From NCBI GenBank assembly GCA_023421075.1, contig JAEZUM010000024.1:69189-133188 (forward strand): 64,000 nucleotides of DNA, given 5' to 3'. A program made the position numbers and the translations under genes. Shown in pieces: positions 34,565-43,454 of the stretch (positions are counted from its first letter, which is position 1; every line of letters starts with the position of its first letter). Origin of the DNA: Bacillota bacterium (lineage in GTDB: Bacteria; Bacillota; Clostridia; Lachnospirales; Lachnospiraceae). The notes under the pieces were generated by a model that did no database searches, was not told the DNA's origin, and saw only the letters and a list, made by a program, of their open reading frames with translations.

Positions 34565-34978
34565 ATGAAATTTATACAAAAATTATGTTTTTCCGGAGAA
34601 ACTATGGAAGCATTGGAGGAATACAAGCAAGCTTTTGGCTGCACAGTAAGAAGTTTATTATATTATTCCGATGCTGTGAAAAACGGTTGGGAATCACCAG
34701 ATGTGGAAAAAGAATCACTTGTTTATCATTCTGAAATTATGTTTGGTGAACAGGAGGTAAGGATGAGTGATCTTTCCGACGAAGCGGAAGTGAGGCTTAC
34801 AAAAGAAGTGAATCATATTATCGGATTTAGTACAGCAGAAGAAGTTGAAAAAGCCTTTTCGATCCTTAGCGAGGGCGGAGAAGTAATAAAGCCACTCGAA
34901 AGACCACCTTACATGGTAATCATCGGTACTGTAAGGGATCGGTTCGGAGTGAAATGGGAGCTGATGTGTGACTTTTAA
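34565..34978 (+). CDS. VOC-superfamily (PhnB-like) protein
   Basis: A 137-residue glyoxalase/PhnB-like protein: MKFIQKLCFSGETMEALEEYKQAFG opens the first beta-alpha-beta unit and GTVRDRFGVKWELMCDF closes the second. PhnB-like proteins are often annotated as 3-demethylubiquinone methyltransferase-like but usually lack demonstrated activity. ATG 34565 is chosen over ATG 34508 by family alignment and the AAAGGGG ahead of it. A second member of this group occurs at 36377. Confidence 0.75.
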   Translation: MKFIQKLCFSGETMEALEEYKQAFGCTVRSLLYYSDAVKNGWESPDVEKESLVYHSEIMFGEQEVRMSDLSDEAEVRLTKEVNHIIGFSTAEEVEKAFSILSEGGEVIKPLERPPYMVIIGTVRDRFGVKWELMCDF

Positions 34979-35044
34979 CATCAAAATACGTGGATGATTG
35001 ATAAATAAATTCACAATGGTTAAAAGAGTTCAGGAGGATAATTT

Positions 35045-35440
35045 GTGAGATTCTATATTGCTTCAAAATTAGAAAATTTTAGTCAGGTACAGTATGTTAG
35101 GGACAGGCTCGAGGAACATGGGTGGACTCATACATATGATTGGACACAACATGGATCAGTAAAAACGGTTAGCACTGAAATACTAAAGGATGTGGCTGAA
35201 AAAGAGTTCAATGGGGTGGCAGATGCTGATGTGGTTATTGTCTTAACACCACAGGGAAGAGGAACCCACGTAGAACTGGGTATAGCGTTAGCTTTAGGAA
35301 AAAAAGTTTTTATCTGGCATGAGAACGATAAGTATTTTAAATGTACCGATGATACATCATCTTTCTATTGGCTATCAAATGTAGAACGCTTTAATGGTAC
35401 AATTGATGACCTCATAAGGATAATTACAGCAAGAACATAA
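35045..35440 (+). CDS. Nucleoside 2-deoxyribosyltransferase-like protein
   Basis: A 131-residue protein of the Nuc_deoxyrib_tr fold. MRFYIASKLENF matches the N-terminal phosphate-binding strand, ADADVVIVLTPQGRGTHVELGIALALGKKVFI carries the conserved Glu, and the length fits the family (near 140). It may cleave or exchange N-glycosidic bonds of deoxynucleosides, or be a related nucleotide hydrolase. Start is GTG 35045 preceded by AGGAGG. Confidence 0.75.
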   Translation: MRFYIASKLENFSQVQYVRDRLEEHGWTHTYDWTQHGSVKTVSTEILKDVAEKEFNGVADADVVIVLTPQGRGTHVELGIALALGKKVFIWHENDKYFKCTDDTSSFYWLSNVERFNGTIDDLIRIITART

Positions 35441-35495
35441 CACACTGTTATCGTGCTTGATATATAATCTAAGCAAACTAATAGGAGGAGAAATA

Positions 35496-35722
35496 ATGAA
35501 TGGCATGAATGTTAATATTGGTGTATGTTTGTTAGTTGAAGATATAGAAAAAATGGTTTCGTTTTATAGAAACACCATGGAATTTGAAACAGATTGGGAC
35601 GGTGGATTATAAAGTCCTTTACCGGAGAGCCTAAAACCTTTCCATTTGGTATCAGAAACTTTTATGTTGCAGATCCTGAAGGTAATCTATTTGAAATTGG
35701 AAGTTGGGGAAAAGAAGAATAG
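35496..35722 (+). pseudogene. Broken VOC/glyoxalase gene with internal deletion
   Basis: ATG 35496 with AGGAGG opens an N-terminal glyoxalase strand (VNIGVCLLVEDIEKMVSFYR) that stops after 38 codons at 35611. Two frames over, from about 35605, the C-terminal end of the same kind of protein continues (EPKTFPFGIRNFYVADPEGN) to a stop at 35722. A VOC protein is near 125-135 residues, so roughly the central half is missing and the frame is lost. Remnant of a functional gene. Confidence 0.82.
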
Positions 35723-35758
35723 ATTCATGATTAGGGAATAAAAATTGGAGGATTAAAT

Positions 35759-36355
35759 ATGAAGCTTACAATTAAACCATTAACGCCTGACCTTACACAA
35801 GACTATCTTGATTTTTTTGATAATCGAGCATTTTCGGACAATAATCCGAATGGGCCTTGTTATTGTAACGCACCCACTATGGACACAGCGAGTCTTCGAC
35901 AGATGGAAAGCGAGTTTGGGAACGATGTAAAAGGAGTTCTTCGCAGATATGCTGTGAAACAGCTGGCGGAGGGTAAAATCTTTGGTTATTTGGCTTTCGA
36001 TGATAATATTTCGATCGGCTGGTGTAATACAGGAAATATGGAAGCGTATAGCTTAAATAATTTTCAATTTATTCCTGACTTTGCTCGTCAAACTAAATGT
36101 GGTAAAACGATGTCGGTTGTTTGTTTTACCATATCACCGGAATATTGTGGCAAAGGTGTCGCATCAGCACTGCTAGAACGAGTAACTGCGGATGCATTGG
36201 CTATGGGCTACGCAGCTGTTGAGGGATATGCACATATACATAAAGAATGTGGAGATTATGACTTCAAAGGACCGATTCATCTGTATGAAAAGGCTGGGTT
36301 TGTTGAAGTAACCAGGGTTGATGATAAAGTAGTAATGAGAAAAAAGCTTCTATAA
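35759..36355 (+). CDS. GNAT-family N-acetyltransferase
   Basis: A 198-residue acetyltransferase. The acetyl-CoA-binding region CFTISPEYCGKGVASALLERVTADAL contains the CGKGVA loop, and IHLYEKAGFVEVTR forms the terminal motif. An N-terminal Cys-containing insert (NPNGPCYCNAPT) is characteristic of a clostridial subgroup often annotated simply as GNAT. ATTGGAGG precedes the ATG. Acceptor unknown. Confidence 0.8.
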   Translation: MKLTIKPLTPDLTQDYLDFFDNRAFSDNNPNGPCYCNAPTMDTASLRQMESEFGNDVKGVLRRYAVKQLAEGKIFGYLAFDDNISIGWCNTGNMEAYSLNNFQFIPDFARQTKCGKTMSVVCFTISPEYCGKGVASALLERVTADALAMGYAAVEGYAHIHKECGDYDFKGPIHLYEKAGFVEVTRVDDKVVMRKKLL

Positions 36356-36376
36356 TCTAGTTAATTGGAGGATAAC

Positions 36377-36808
36377 ATGGGAAACTTTATTAGTAAGATC
36401 TGCTCACATCTATATGTTGAGGGAGCATTGGAAGCAGTTAAGTTATATAAGGAAGCCTTTGAGCTTGAAGATAGAGGCACGCCATGGCTCGACGACGATG
36501 GTGTATTAGTATATCAAGAACTTGGACGAAATGGCGAACTTTTTATCAGTGTTAGTGAAAATAAACATTTGTTTGCCGAGTTCATAAAGGAATACCCGGA
36601 TGGTGTACGTCCAACTATGACATTTATCGTATATTTTGAAAGTGAAGAAGATTTACGGAGAGCATTCGGACTGCTATACAAAGAGGGTAATCCATGTACG
36701 GGAGTGAAATCTGAGGGGGATATCATATGTGCGTTCATTGATACATTCGGGGTTTATTGGCACTTCCAAGTTCCGAAGGATTGGAATGCGTCATTTATCC
36801 CTAAATAA
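36377..36808 (+). CDS. VOC-superfamily (PhnB-like) protein
   Basis: A 143-residue PhnB-like protein (HLYVEGALEAVKLYKEAFEL at the start, CAFIDTFGVYWHFQVPKDW at the end), a relative of the product at 34565. ATG 36377 with GGAGG 5 bases ahead is chosen over TTG 36365. Function not known; the family is widespread in mobile and accessory regions. Confidence 0.78.
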   Translation: MGNFISKICSHLYVEGALEAVKLYKEAFELEDRGTPWLDDDGVLVYQELGRNGELFISVSENKHLFAEFIKEYPDGVRPTMTFIVYFESEEDLRRAFGLLYKEGNPCTGVKSEGDIICAFIDTFGVYWHFQVPKDWNASFIPK

Positions 36809-36827
36809 GAGTGGGGGAAAATTTATT

Positions 36828-36998
36828 GTGAATAGTCAAAATGAAAAAGGATTTCATCCAATATACATTTTAGCGGGATTATATTCACTTTCTATATATA
36901 TGTTTCCAGTTATTTATTTTGCAGCAAATAGAAAACTGGAGAATGAAAATAATCTAAATTTAAGACAATATGATCCACAATTATCAAAGGCGAGTTAA
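36828..36998 (+). CDS. 56-residue small membrane protein
   Basis: GTG 36828 follows a GGGGG ribosome binding site. The product has one hydrophobic helix (about 13-31, IYILAGLYSLSIYMFPVIYF) between polar ends. No family recognised. It is AT-rich and lies 30 bases ahead of the S51-like gene, with which it may be co-transcribed. Confidence 0.45.
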   Translation: MNSQNEKGFHPIYILAGLYSLSIYMFPVIYFAANRKLENENNLNLRQYDPQLSKAS

Positions 36999-37028
36999 AA
37001 ATGATCTATAAAGTGAGGTTTGTAGGAT

Positions 37029-37760
37029 ATGAATACAATATTCTTAACAAGTATGACGCTTCAAAACATGAACGATATTTCACCAAAATTGAATAATATT
37101 AATAATTTTGTTACTCAATTAAAGAAATATCATAAAAAAGGCCTTGATAATTTTGTTTATTTTCCAAGCAATCCTATAACATATGATAGTAATGATTTTT
37201 ATGCTAATTTATACTACAAGGCATTTGAAAATAGTGAATTAAAATTTACAAATTGTATTTTGGTCGATAATAGAAATAACTCAAAACTTCATGAAATAGT
37301 TCAAGATGCAGACATTATTATATTAGGTGGTGGAGAATTGCCGCGCCAAAATGCTTTTTTTAACAATCTTCACTTAAAGGAAGAATTGAACTATTATGAA
37401 GGAATAATTGTTGGAATGAGTGCCGGTTCAATGAATTTGGCCGATATAGTTTTTGATTTTCCAGAACTTGATGAACAAATTGGAAACCCAAATTATCTTA
37501 AAGGGCTTGGATATACTGACATTAATATTGTCCCTCATTATAAACCAACAGAGACAAATTATATTTTAGAAAGTGGATTAGATGCCTGGGCAACTTATGT
37601 ATTGCCTCATAGTCATAAAATAAAAATTTATGCACTTGTTGATGGAACACACATTTTAATACAAAATAATCATGCAGATATCTTTGGTGAAGCGTATTTA
37701 GTTAAAGATTCAATAATAAGTAAAATATGTAATAATTACGAATCATGTATATTGAAATGA
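37029..37760 (+). CDS. Peptidase S51 (dipeptidase E-like) family protein
   Basis: A 243-residue protein of the class I glutamine-amidotransferase-like fold. The nucleophile elbow is in IIVGMSAGSMNLADIV (Ser replacing Cys, as in S51), with GGGELPRQN before it and the likely His in NIVPHYKPTE. S51 peptidases cleave Asp-X dipeptides or cyanophycin-type bonds; this lineage is often labelled Type 1 glutamine amidotransferase-like. The gene is clearly more AT-rich than the core genes, a sign of recent acquisition. Confidence 0.78.
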   Translation: MNTIFLTSMTLQNMNDISPKLNNINNFVTQLKKYHKKGLDNFVYFPSNPITYDSNDFYANLYYKAFENSELKFTNCILVDNRNNSKLHEIVQDADIIILGGGELPRQNAFFNNLHLKEELNYYEGIIVGMSAGSMNLADIVFDFPELDEQIGNPNYLKGLGYTDINIVPHYKPTETNYILESGLDAWATYVLPHSHKIKIYALVDGTHILIQNNHADIFGEAYLVKDSIISKICNNYESCILK

Positions 37761-37878
37761 TTTCGTATGTTTTAGGCGTAATATCTGTGTCTTTAACCGT
37801 TACAAAGCTTATGAACTACCATTTATACCTAAATAAACAGATTGTGAGAGAATCTACATAGAAAGTAGAGGAATTGCC

Positions 37879-38304
37879 ATGAAAAGAGAATTTCAAGATT
37901 TATTAGATAACTACAGTCATTTTGTACGAAGCAAAGATTATGAGGGCTTTATAGGTCAATATGCCCCAAACCTAATCAACTATGATCTTTGGCAAGCAGC
38001 TGCTTACAACACGTTATCTTCTTGGCAAACGAACATAAAAAGCTGGTTTGATGGCCTAGGTGATGAGTATGCTACTGTAACCTTTCGGGATATTACTGTT
38101 TATGAAGGTACCAATACTGCATTTCTACATGGAATTATTTCATATCAAGGTCATTCTAAAGAAGGAGATGTCTTAAGGGCTATGGACAATCGCCTTAGCT
38201 GGGGATTGATATATCTGGAGAATGGATGGAAAATTGTCCATGAGCACACGTCATTACCAATTGATGCGATGACGATGCACCCCATTTTTAACATTCCCCA
38301 ATAA
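37879..38304 (+). CDS. SnoaL/NTF2-like domain protein
   Basis: A 141-residue NTF2-fold protein: FQDLLDNYSHFVRSKDYEGFIGQYAPN (helical cone), YATVTFRDITVYEGTNTAFLHGI (strands), and LSWGLIYLENGWKIVHEHTSLP (closing strand with the W..V.EH pattern of SnoaL-like/ketosteroid-isomerase-like proteins). The ligand is unknown. ATG 37879 is preceded by GTAGAGGAATTGCC. Confidence 0.72.
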   Translation: MKREFQDLLDNYSHFVRSKDYEGFIGQYAPNLINYDLWQAAAYNTLSSWQTNIKSWFDGLGDEYATVTFRDITVYEGTNTAFLHGIISYQGHSKEGDVLRAMDNRLSWGLIYLENGWKIVHEHTSLPIDAMTMHPIFNIPQ

Positions 38305-38400
38305 GCCCTGTTACGGCGTATCACAATTTCCGTAATGTTTATAACCAGATGGAATATTGATGCTTAAGTTAGGTATATCGATCTTAAAAGGAGAAGCAGT

Positions 38401-39135
38401 ATGAGTGAAAGAACCGAGATGCTAAAGGTCAGCGATGAGACCATACGCTTTATGCGAGGAAAGTATATTTTAGACGAGGTGCAGGGTAAGTATTACGATA
38501 TCGATTGCTTGAAGTTCCGGCAAGGAAAGAAAACGATCCTGTCGATCAATATACACGAAGACCATTATGATTTTCAGATTATATTCGGCAAAGCAGAGCG
38601 GGAGAAGTTCGAAACACGGTGGGATGAGTTTCCGCAGTCAATCGTAAACCTATATAATGAGGCTCATACATATCACGATGGAAAATGGATGCTCATACGG
38701 GTGGATACCATGGAGACTCTCGAAGCCGTTAAGAAGATGATCATGATCAAGAAAAAGCCTAATCGTAAGCCTTTTCATAAAGAGAATGCGGTTTACGGTA
38801 AATGCGGCCATCGATGCGATTTATGTATTCATTTCTCTGGCGGTTCTATCAGCGAAGAGTTTAGGGAAGAGTTGAAGGAACGATTAACAAGGGTATATGG
38901 GAATACGGACTGGACGATGAGATGTTCAGGATGTGGAACACAGGGATGTCATACCCAATTATGCGATCAGCTCAAATGTGCAATAGACAAGGGGTGTGAT
39001 ACTTGTGTGTCATGTAAGCAATACCCATGTTCAAAAGCTACCGTTGGATATGCCAAATTAGAAGCAAGGAGCATTCTAGCGGACGATGTGACTTGGGCTA
39101 TCCTACCTTATGTACCTTACCAATACGGTAACTAA
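38401..39135 (+). CDS. DUF3788-DUF3795 fusion protein
   Basis: A 244-residue protein. Residues 1-120 have DUF3788 features (FETRWDEFPQSIVNLYNEAHTYHDGKWMLIRV). Residues 138-232 are a Cys-rich DUF3795-like module (CGHRCDLCIHFSGG, MRCSGCGTQGCH, CDTCVSCKQYPC) that should bind metal, probably zinc. The two are usually separate proteins; here they share one frame. AAAAGGAGAAGCAGT precedes the ATG. Function unknown. Confidence 0.72.
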   Translation: MSERTEMLKVSDETIRFMRGKYILDEVQGKYYDIDCLKFRQGKKTILSINIHEDHYDFQIIFGKAEREKFETRWDEFPQSIVNLYNEAHTYHDGKWMLIRVDTMETLEAVKKMIMIKKKPNRKPFHKENAVYGKCGHRCDLCIHFSGGSISEEFREELKERLTRVYGNTDWTMRCSGCGTQGCHTQLCDQLKCAIDKGCDTCVSCKQYPCSKATVGYAKLEARSILADDVTWAILPYVPYQYGN

Positions 39136-39325
39136 TAAATCATGTAACAGGATTCGTAAAATAAGGATACTATGTCAATGAATCGAAAAATGATAAGATA
39201 CGCTAATTTCCTTCTGGGCTACCAATCTATATTTAGCGATGATATCATTTGCAAAGAACTCCTTAAGTCTAACGAGAATCCAATCCGGAATACATCATTT
39301 GAGGAATTACAGGGAGCTTATTGAT

Positions 39326-39856
39326 ATGTTAAATGGAATTATTATTATGGGGTTGAACGGGAGTGGCAAATCAACCGTATGTCGCGCGCTTGCAGATTTA
39401 TTGAACTATAAACGTATGGATGTAGAGGATTATTACTTTCTGGATTCGGACATACCTTATACCAATAGCCGTACACAAGAAGAGGTTAAAAAGTTATTGT
39501 TTGATGATATAAAAACTTGCCATAATTATGTACTTTCATCGGTTGGATGTAATTGGGGTTCCGAAATTGTTTCTACCTTTAAGCTTGCGATCCTTCTATA
39601 TGCACCGCTTCAAGTGAGATTAGAACGGATCAGACAGCGTGAAATAATTCGGTTTGGGAAGCGTGTCTTAGAGGGAGGAGATATGTACGAATCCCAAAAA
39701 CAGTTCCACGATATGGTTATATCACGTTCTGCAGAGGATATAAAACAACAGGCTTATGGTCTCAGCTGCCCTGTATTGGAGATTAACGCCACAATGCCTG
39801 TCGAAGAAATTCTTGAATTGATTAACAACTATTATTTGAATATAATGAAAGAATAA
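39326..39856 (+). CDS. P-loop nucleotide kinase-like protein
   Basis: A 176-residue protein with Walker A GLNGSGKST near the N-terminus, then VEDYYFLDSD (acceptor-side acidic motif) and a basic lid segment (RLERIRQREIIRFGKRV). The layout resembles shikimate or adenylate kinases, but the substrate is unknown. ATG 39326 follows AGGGAGC and is preferred over an upstream in-frame ATG at 39239, which has no ribosome binding site and adds residues outside the fold. Confidence 0.7.
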   Translation: MLNGIIIMGLNGSGKSTVCRALADLLNYKRMDVEDYYFLDSDIPYTNSRTQEEVKKLLFDDIKTCHNYVLSSVGCNWGSEIVSTFKLAILLYAPLQVRLERIRQREIIRFGKRVLEGGDMYESQKQFHDMVISRSAEDIKQQAYGLSCPVLEINATMPVEEILELINNYYLNIMKE

Positions 39857-39915
39857 ATATATAGCCCCAATTGGGGTATATTATAGTTTAATCTTATTAT
39901 AAGGAGGATTTATCT

Positions 39916-40263
39916 ATGAACAAATATAATTTTAAGGATTATTTTCATCAACCGGAAGGAAAAATCGCCAAGAGGATGATTTTCAAAAGTGATAATGTAA
40001 TTGCGTTCGTTCTTAACATCGCGAAAGGGGAAGTACTACCGGGACATACCCACCTGGAAACAACCCTGTTCCTACAGGTCCTGGAGGGGAATGCCAAGGT
40101 TGTTACGGATGGCAAAGAAACCATGTTACAGGTAGGCGAGTTAATGCAGGTTGATGGGCAGGAAAGCTTACAGGTTATTAATACCGGTGAAGATGTTCTG
40201 CGCCTTTTTGTCACCATTTCACCAATGGGCTTAGAAGCCTTTGCAACAGATGCAAATGTATAA
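39916..40263 (+). CDS. Small cupin-domain protein
   Basis: A 115-residue single cupin barrel with metal-ligand motif 1 GEVLPGHTHLETTLFLQVLEG (His and Glu ligands) and motif 2 GELMQVDGQESLQVIN, in which the usual His is missing. AAGGAGG is 7 bases ahead of the ATG. A perfect 12-bp palindrome CCCCAATTGGGG at 39865-39876 lies just upstream and could be an operator or weak terminator. Function unknown. Confidence 0.75.
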   Translation: MNKYNFKDYFHQPEGKIAKRMIFKSDNVIAFVLNIAKGEVLPGHTHLETTLFLQVLEGNAKVVTDGKETMLQVGELMQVDGQESLQVINTGEDVLRLFVTISPMGLEAFATDANV

Positions 40264-40322
40264 GGGTTTATATCAATTTCATTTGATGGTTTTAAGGAAA
40301 TCGCTTATTAATAGAGTACTGT

Positions 40323-40892
40323 ATGAAATATATATTTGAAGGAGTGCTTGAAATCAAAAATATAGCAAATTATATTACATTTTCTCGTATCATTTGTGCT
40401 ATCCTTATGGTATTCACAGCTGTGTTCTCAAGGATGTTTTGGATCCTGTATTTATATGGTGGTGTAAGCGATATTATCGATGGAATCGTAGCAAGAGTAT
40501 TGCGACAAAAAAGCAGTCTGGGAGCAAAGCTAGATAGTATTGCAGATGCTGCTTTTTTGTCAGCAATTGTTATAGTGATTGCTCCAACTGTCGTAATTCC
40601 TAGATGGATATGGATCTGTGTTGGCAGTATTGCGCTGATACGAGTTACAGCGTATTTGATTGGCTATATCAAGTTTCACACATTCTCTTCATTACATACT
40701 TATGCCAATAAAGCCACAGGAGCATTGCTTTTTATAACTCCGGTTATATATTCGATATTCGGTAGTACTGTAACAGCAATTCTACTTGGGCTTTTTGCTT
40801 TTATTTCATCGATGGAAGAATTGTTAATAACGGTGATATACAGAGAGTTAAACAGAGACCGAAAAAGTATTTTCGAACGTGTTCAATACTAA
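40323..40892 (+). CDS. CDP-alcohol phosphatidyltransferase family protein
   Basis: A 189-residue membrane enzyme with about five helices and the family signature DxxDGxxAR...G...D...D from Asp50 (DIIDGIVARVLRQKSSLG, then AKLDSIADAAF). It transfers a phosphatidyl group from CDP-diacylglycerol to an alcohol. Compared with pgsA it is close in length, but the acceptor cannot be told. Unusual among the soluble small genes around it. There is no strong ribosome binding site ahead of ATG 40323, so the start is less certain. Confidence 0.78.
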   Translation: MKYIFEGVLEIKNIANYITFSRIICAILMVFTAVFSRMFWILYLYGGVSDIIDGIVARVLRQKSSLGAKLDSIADAAFLSAIVIVIAPTVVIPRWIWICVGSIALIRVTAYLIGYIKFHTFSSLHTYANKATGALLFITPVIYSIFGSTVTAILLGLFAFISSMEELLITVIYRELNRDRKSIFERVQY

Positions 40893-40924
40893 AATTAATC
40901 GCAGGATCCCGTTTAGGAGGTAAG

Positions 40925-41401
40925 ATGGCAATAATAACTTCAGCACAGGAAACAGTAAATGCATTACAGGCAATATTCGAAAAGCATAAAAATGATAGAA
41001 TTTGTATTCTAGGAACTACCTGTTGTGGAAAATCAACATTACAAGAACAATTACCTGGAACAGTCGATATGGATGAGGTATTATGGCCACAATTGACGAT
41101 GGAAGAGGAAACATTTATATGTCAGAAACCCTGGACAAGAGAAATAGGAGATTTCACAAGAAAACTTGTAATAGAAAGAGTGGCGATTAAAGCTGGCCAA
41201 CCATTATTTTCCTTGATCCTTTTGGATTGTGAAGTGATTGTATATCTTGATATAAGCGATGAATTGCTTGCAGAGCATTGCAAAAAAAGAGGGAGCAACT
41301 TTCAAGATGCAAAGAATGTAAAGAATGCGATTGAAGAGACCTGGAACAGACAACGAGAAAACGACGATAAAGTTTTTTACTATTTACATGTTACAGAATG
41401 A
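40925..41401 (+). CDS. P-loop kinase-like protein
   Basis: A 158-residue protein with an unusual Walker A containing vicinal cysteines (GTTCCGKST) and an acidic acceptor motif TVDMDEVLWP. An invariant-looking arginine region is in KPWTREIGDFTRKL. It resembles shikimate-kinase-like small-molecule kinases. TTAGGAGG precedes the ATG. Substrate unknown. Confidence 0.65.
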   Translation: MAIITSAQETVNALQAIFEKHKNDRICILGTTCCGKSTLQEQLPGTVDMDEVLWPQLTMEEETFICQKPWTREIGDFTRKLVIERVAIKAGQPLFSLILLDCEVIVYLDISDELLAEHCKKRGSNFQDAKNVKNAIEETWNRQRENDDKVFYYLHVTE

Positions 41402-41438
41402 TGTCTCTGGAAACATAACAATATACGAGGAGTTATTC

Positions 41439-41804
41439 ATGGAAATAAAAAAAATATCATATGATTTTTCAGTATGTAAAATGAAAGATATAACAGGTGT
41501 TGATTTCAATTGTGAGTTTTGCTTCTTAAGTAGAACAGATGAAGAAATTTCCTTGGTATGTATTACAGTTAATGTTCCGCCCAATGTTGTTGAAAGAGAC
41601 GATGGTTGGAAAGCATTTCGAATTCAAGGTATTTTGGATTTTTCTCTTATTGGTATCTTATCAAAGATTTCAACACTATTAGCAGACAATGAGATTGGTA
41701 TCTTTGCAATATCAACCTATAATACAGATTATATTTTAACGAAAGCAGAAAATTATATAAAAGCATTAGATGTTTTATCAGAAGCGGGTTATCAGGTTTG
41801 TTAA
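41439..41804 (+). CDS. ACT-domain (CASTOR/ACT_7-like) protein
   Basis: A 121-residue protein whose C-terminal half is a recognisable ACT module: LDFSLIGILSKISTLLADNEIGIFAISTYNTDYILTK. Such stand-alone ACT proteins may bind amino acids. CGAGGAG precedes ATG 41439, overlapping the end of the previous gene only by its leader. Function unknown. Confidence 0.78.
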   Translation: MEIKKISYDFSVCKMKDITGVDFNCEFCFLSRTDEEISLVCITVNVPPNVVERDDGWKAFRIQGILDFSLIGILSKISTLLADNEIGIFAISTYNTDYILTKAENYIKALDVLSEAGYQVC

Positions 41805-41966
41805 ACTCAGTTTCCGATTCATAAGCATCACTTGTTAGTTCTTTGAAAGCGACTTGTAATACATATTTTCATACACTGAAAATTCAATTTGCAGCGAAAT
41901 AAGGATAAGCTCTATGAAGGAAGTTCTCAGATAGCAATATCTATATTATTGAAAGGTGCACTACAA

Positions 41967-42737
41967 ATGGATCAGGATGAAATACTACGAACCAATAGAG
42001 CTTATTGGGATGCAAATGCAGATTTATGGTTTGGTACAACTGCACTACCTACATATGGAGTAAAATTTGTAACAGAGGATGACTTACACTTATTTGGGGA
42101 TGTTTCTTGCAAGAAAATGCTTGAGATATGTTGTGGAAGTGGACATTCCTTAAAATATCATGCGGATCGAAATGCTGCCGAATTATGGGGAGTGGACATT
42201 TCTCAGAAGCAAATAGATAATGCAAACTCATATCTGAATACTCATGGGTATACAGCAAAATTTATATGTTCTCCCATGGAAGAGGAGTTAAATATTCCGA
42301 CCGATTATTTTGATTTTGTATACTCAATCTACGGTATAGGATGGACAACTGATTTATCGGGCACCTTCAAAAAGATTGCATCCTATCTCAAAAAGGACGG
42401 CATATTTATATTCAGCTGGCATCATACCTTGAATTACTGCGTAGCTTGGTCAGGTAGCGAACGAAAAGATGTCATAGAAAATGACACACTGGTTTTAAAT
42501 AAAAGCTATTTTGATGAAACATATTTTAGCATGCCGGTTGATGGAAGCGAAATAATCTTGTGCAATCGTAAAATATCTACCTATATTAACGCCTTAGCAC
42601 AAGCTGGGTTTTGTATTGAACAATTGATTGAACAGACCGATAAGGACACGATGGAAGAAGTCGATAATATTAGTGACAAAGCAAAAAAAGCCAAGATGGT
42701 TCCGATTTCTTTCTGTATCAAGGCAAGAAAGTTGTAA
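41967..42737 (+). CDS. SAM-dependent methyltransferase, class I
   Basis: A 256-residue Rossmann methyltransferase with the SAM loop MLEICCGSGHSLKY, acidic WGVDISQKQID, and YDFVYSIYGIGWTTDL in the post-motif strand. It resembles UbiE/COQ5-like small-molecule methyltransferases. ATG 41967, with GAAAGGTG at 41951-41958, is chosen over a TTG at 41889 that adds residues outside the fold. Substrate unknown. Confidence 0.8.
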   Translation: MDQDEILRTNRAYWDANADLWFGTTALPTYGVKFVTEDDLHLFGDVSCKKMLEICCGSGHSLKYHADRNAAELWGVDISQKQIDNANSYLNTHGYTAKFICSPMEEELNIPTDYFDFVYSIYGIGWTTDLSGTFKKIASYLKKDGIFIFSWHHTLNYCVAWSGSERKDVIENDTLVLNKSYFDETYFSMPVDGSEIILCNRKISTYINALAQAGFCIEQLIEQTDKDTMEEVDNISDKAKKAKMVPISFCIKARKL

Positions 42738-42776
42738 TTAGTTCTATATAATAATGATAGAGAGGGATAATTACAA

Positions 42777-43410
42777 TTGGAATTCATATTTCGAGTTACT
42801 CAATATAATACGGATGATTTGGTAAATGAGGTGGCAATTGCTTTGGAAAAGCAGCTTGAGATAAACTCTCGCAAAAAACTTCCTTCTGTATGGCGCTTTA
42901 TTGACCATCATAGAAGCCATCGAGCGCCGGAAGGGACAATCAAAAAGAGGTCAATTCGAGCAAAAATTTACGGAATCATACTGACTGGGTATGGGGATCT
43001 TTCTTTTGATACCGGGATTGACTTATCCAAGCGAGCTAATGATGCCTCTGATCGCTGGATTAATTAGTGTGTTAGTTGGAGTTGGATGTATTTGGCAATG
43101 GAAAAAAGATTCAAATCGCAAATTTCATAAACTGGCAGAAAAACTCCTTGCTGGTACGAAAAGACCATGGAGTGATACCACAGATACGTCGTTGCTGGTA
43201 AGATTTACAACGGATGGAATGATGCTACCGAATGATTCCATAGTATTATACCAGGAGTTTCAGACGATCATTGAGGCTAAACATATCTATTTTTTGGTTT
43301 GGCTAGATAAGGTTACTATTTTGCAAAAAAAGGATATCGTTGAGGAAGTGCCGGAAACCTTTGCAGAATTCTTGGAAGAGATGACTGGTTTAACAAGGGT
43401 AAGCGTATAA
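42777..43410 (+). pseudogene. Frameshifted YcxB-like membrane protein gene
   Basis: Two overlapping frames make one protein. The first (TTG 42777, ribosome binding site GAGGG) encodes MEFIFRVTQYNTDDLV... up to RAKIYGIILT. The sequence then continues one frame over as MGIFLLIPGLTYPSELMMPL through two membrane helices and a YcxB-like C-terminal domain (RFTTDGMMLPNDSIVLYQEF), ending at 43410. Removing one G from the GGG at 42987-42989 restores a single 210-residue frame. A sequencing slip cannot be excluded. Confidence 0.7.
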
Positions 43411-43454
43411 TCGGGTAATTTTATACGGTACATAATAATATGGGAGCATATACA

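Noticed and set aside
39865..39876. CCCCAATTGGGG as a definite operator or terminator
   Set aside because: A 12-bp perfect palindrome, but without a loop or T-run and with no regulator nearby; mentioned only under the cupin gene.
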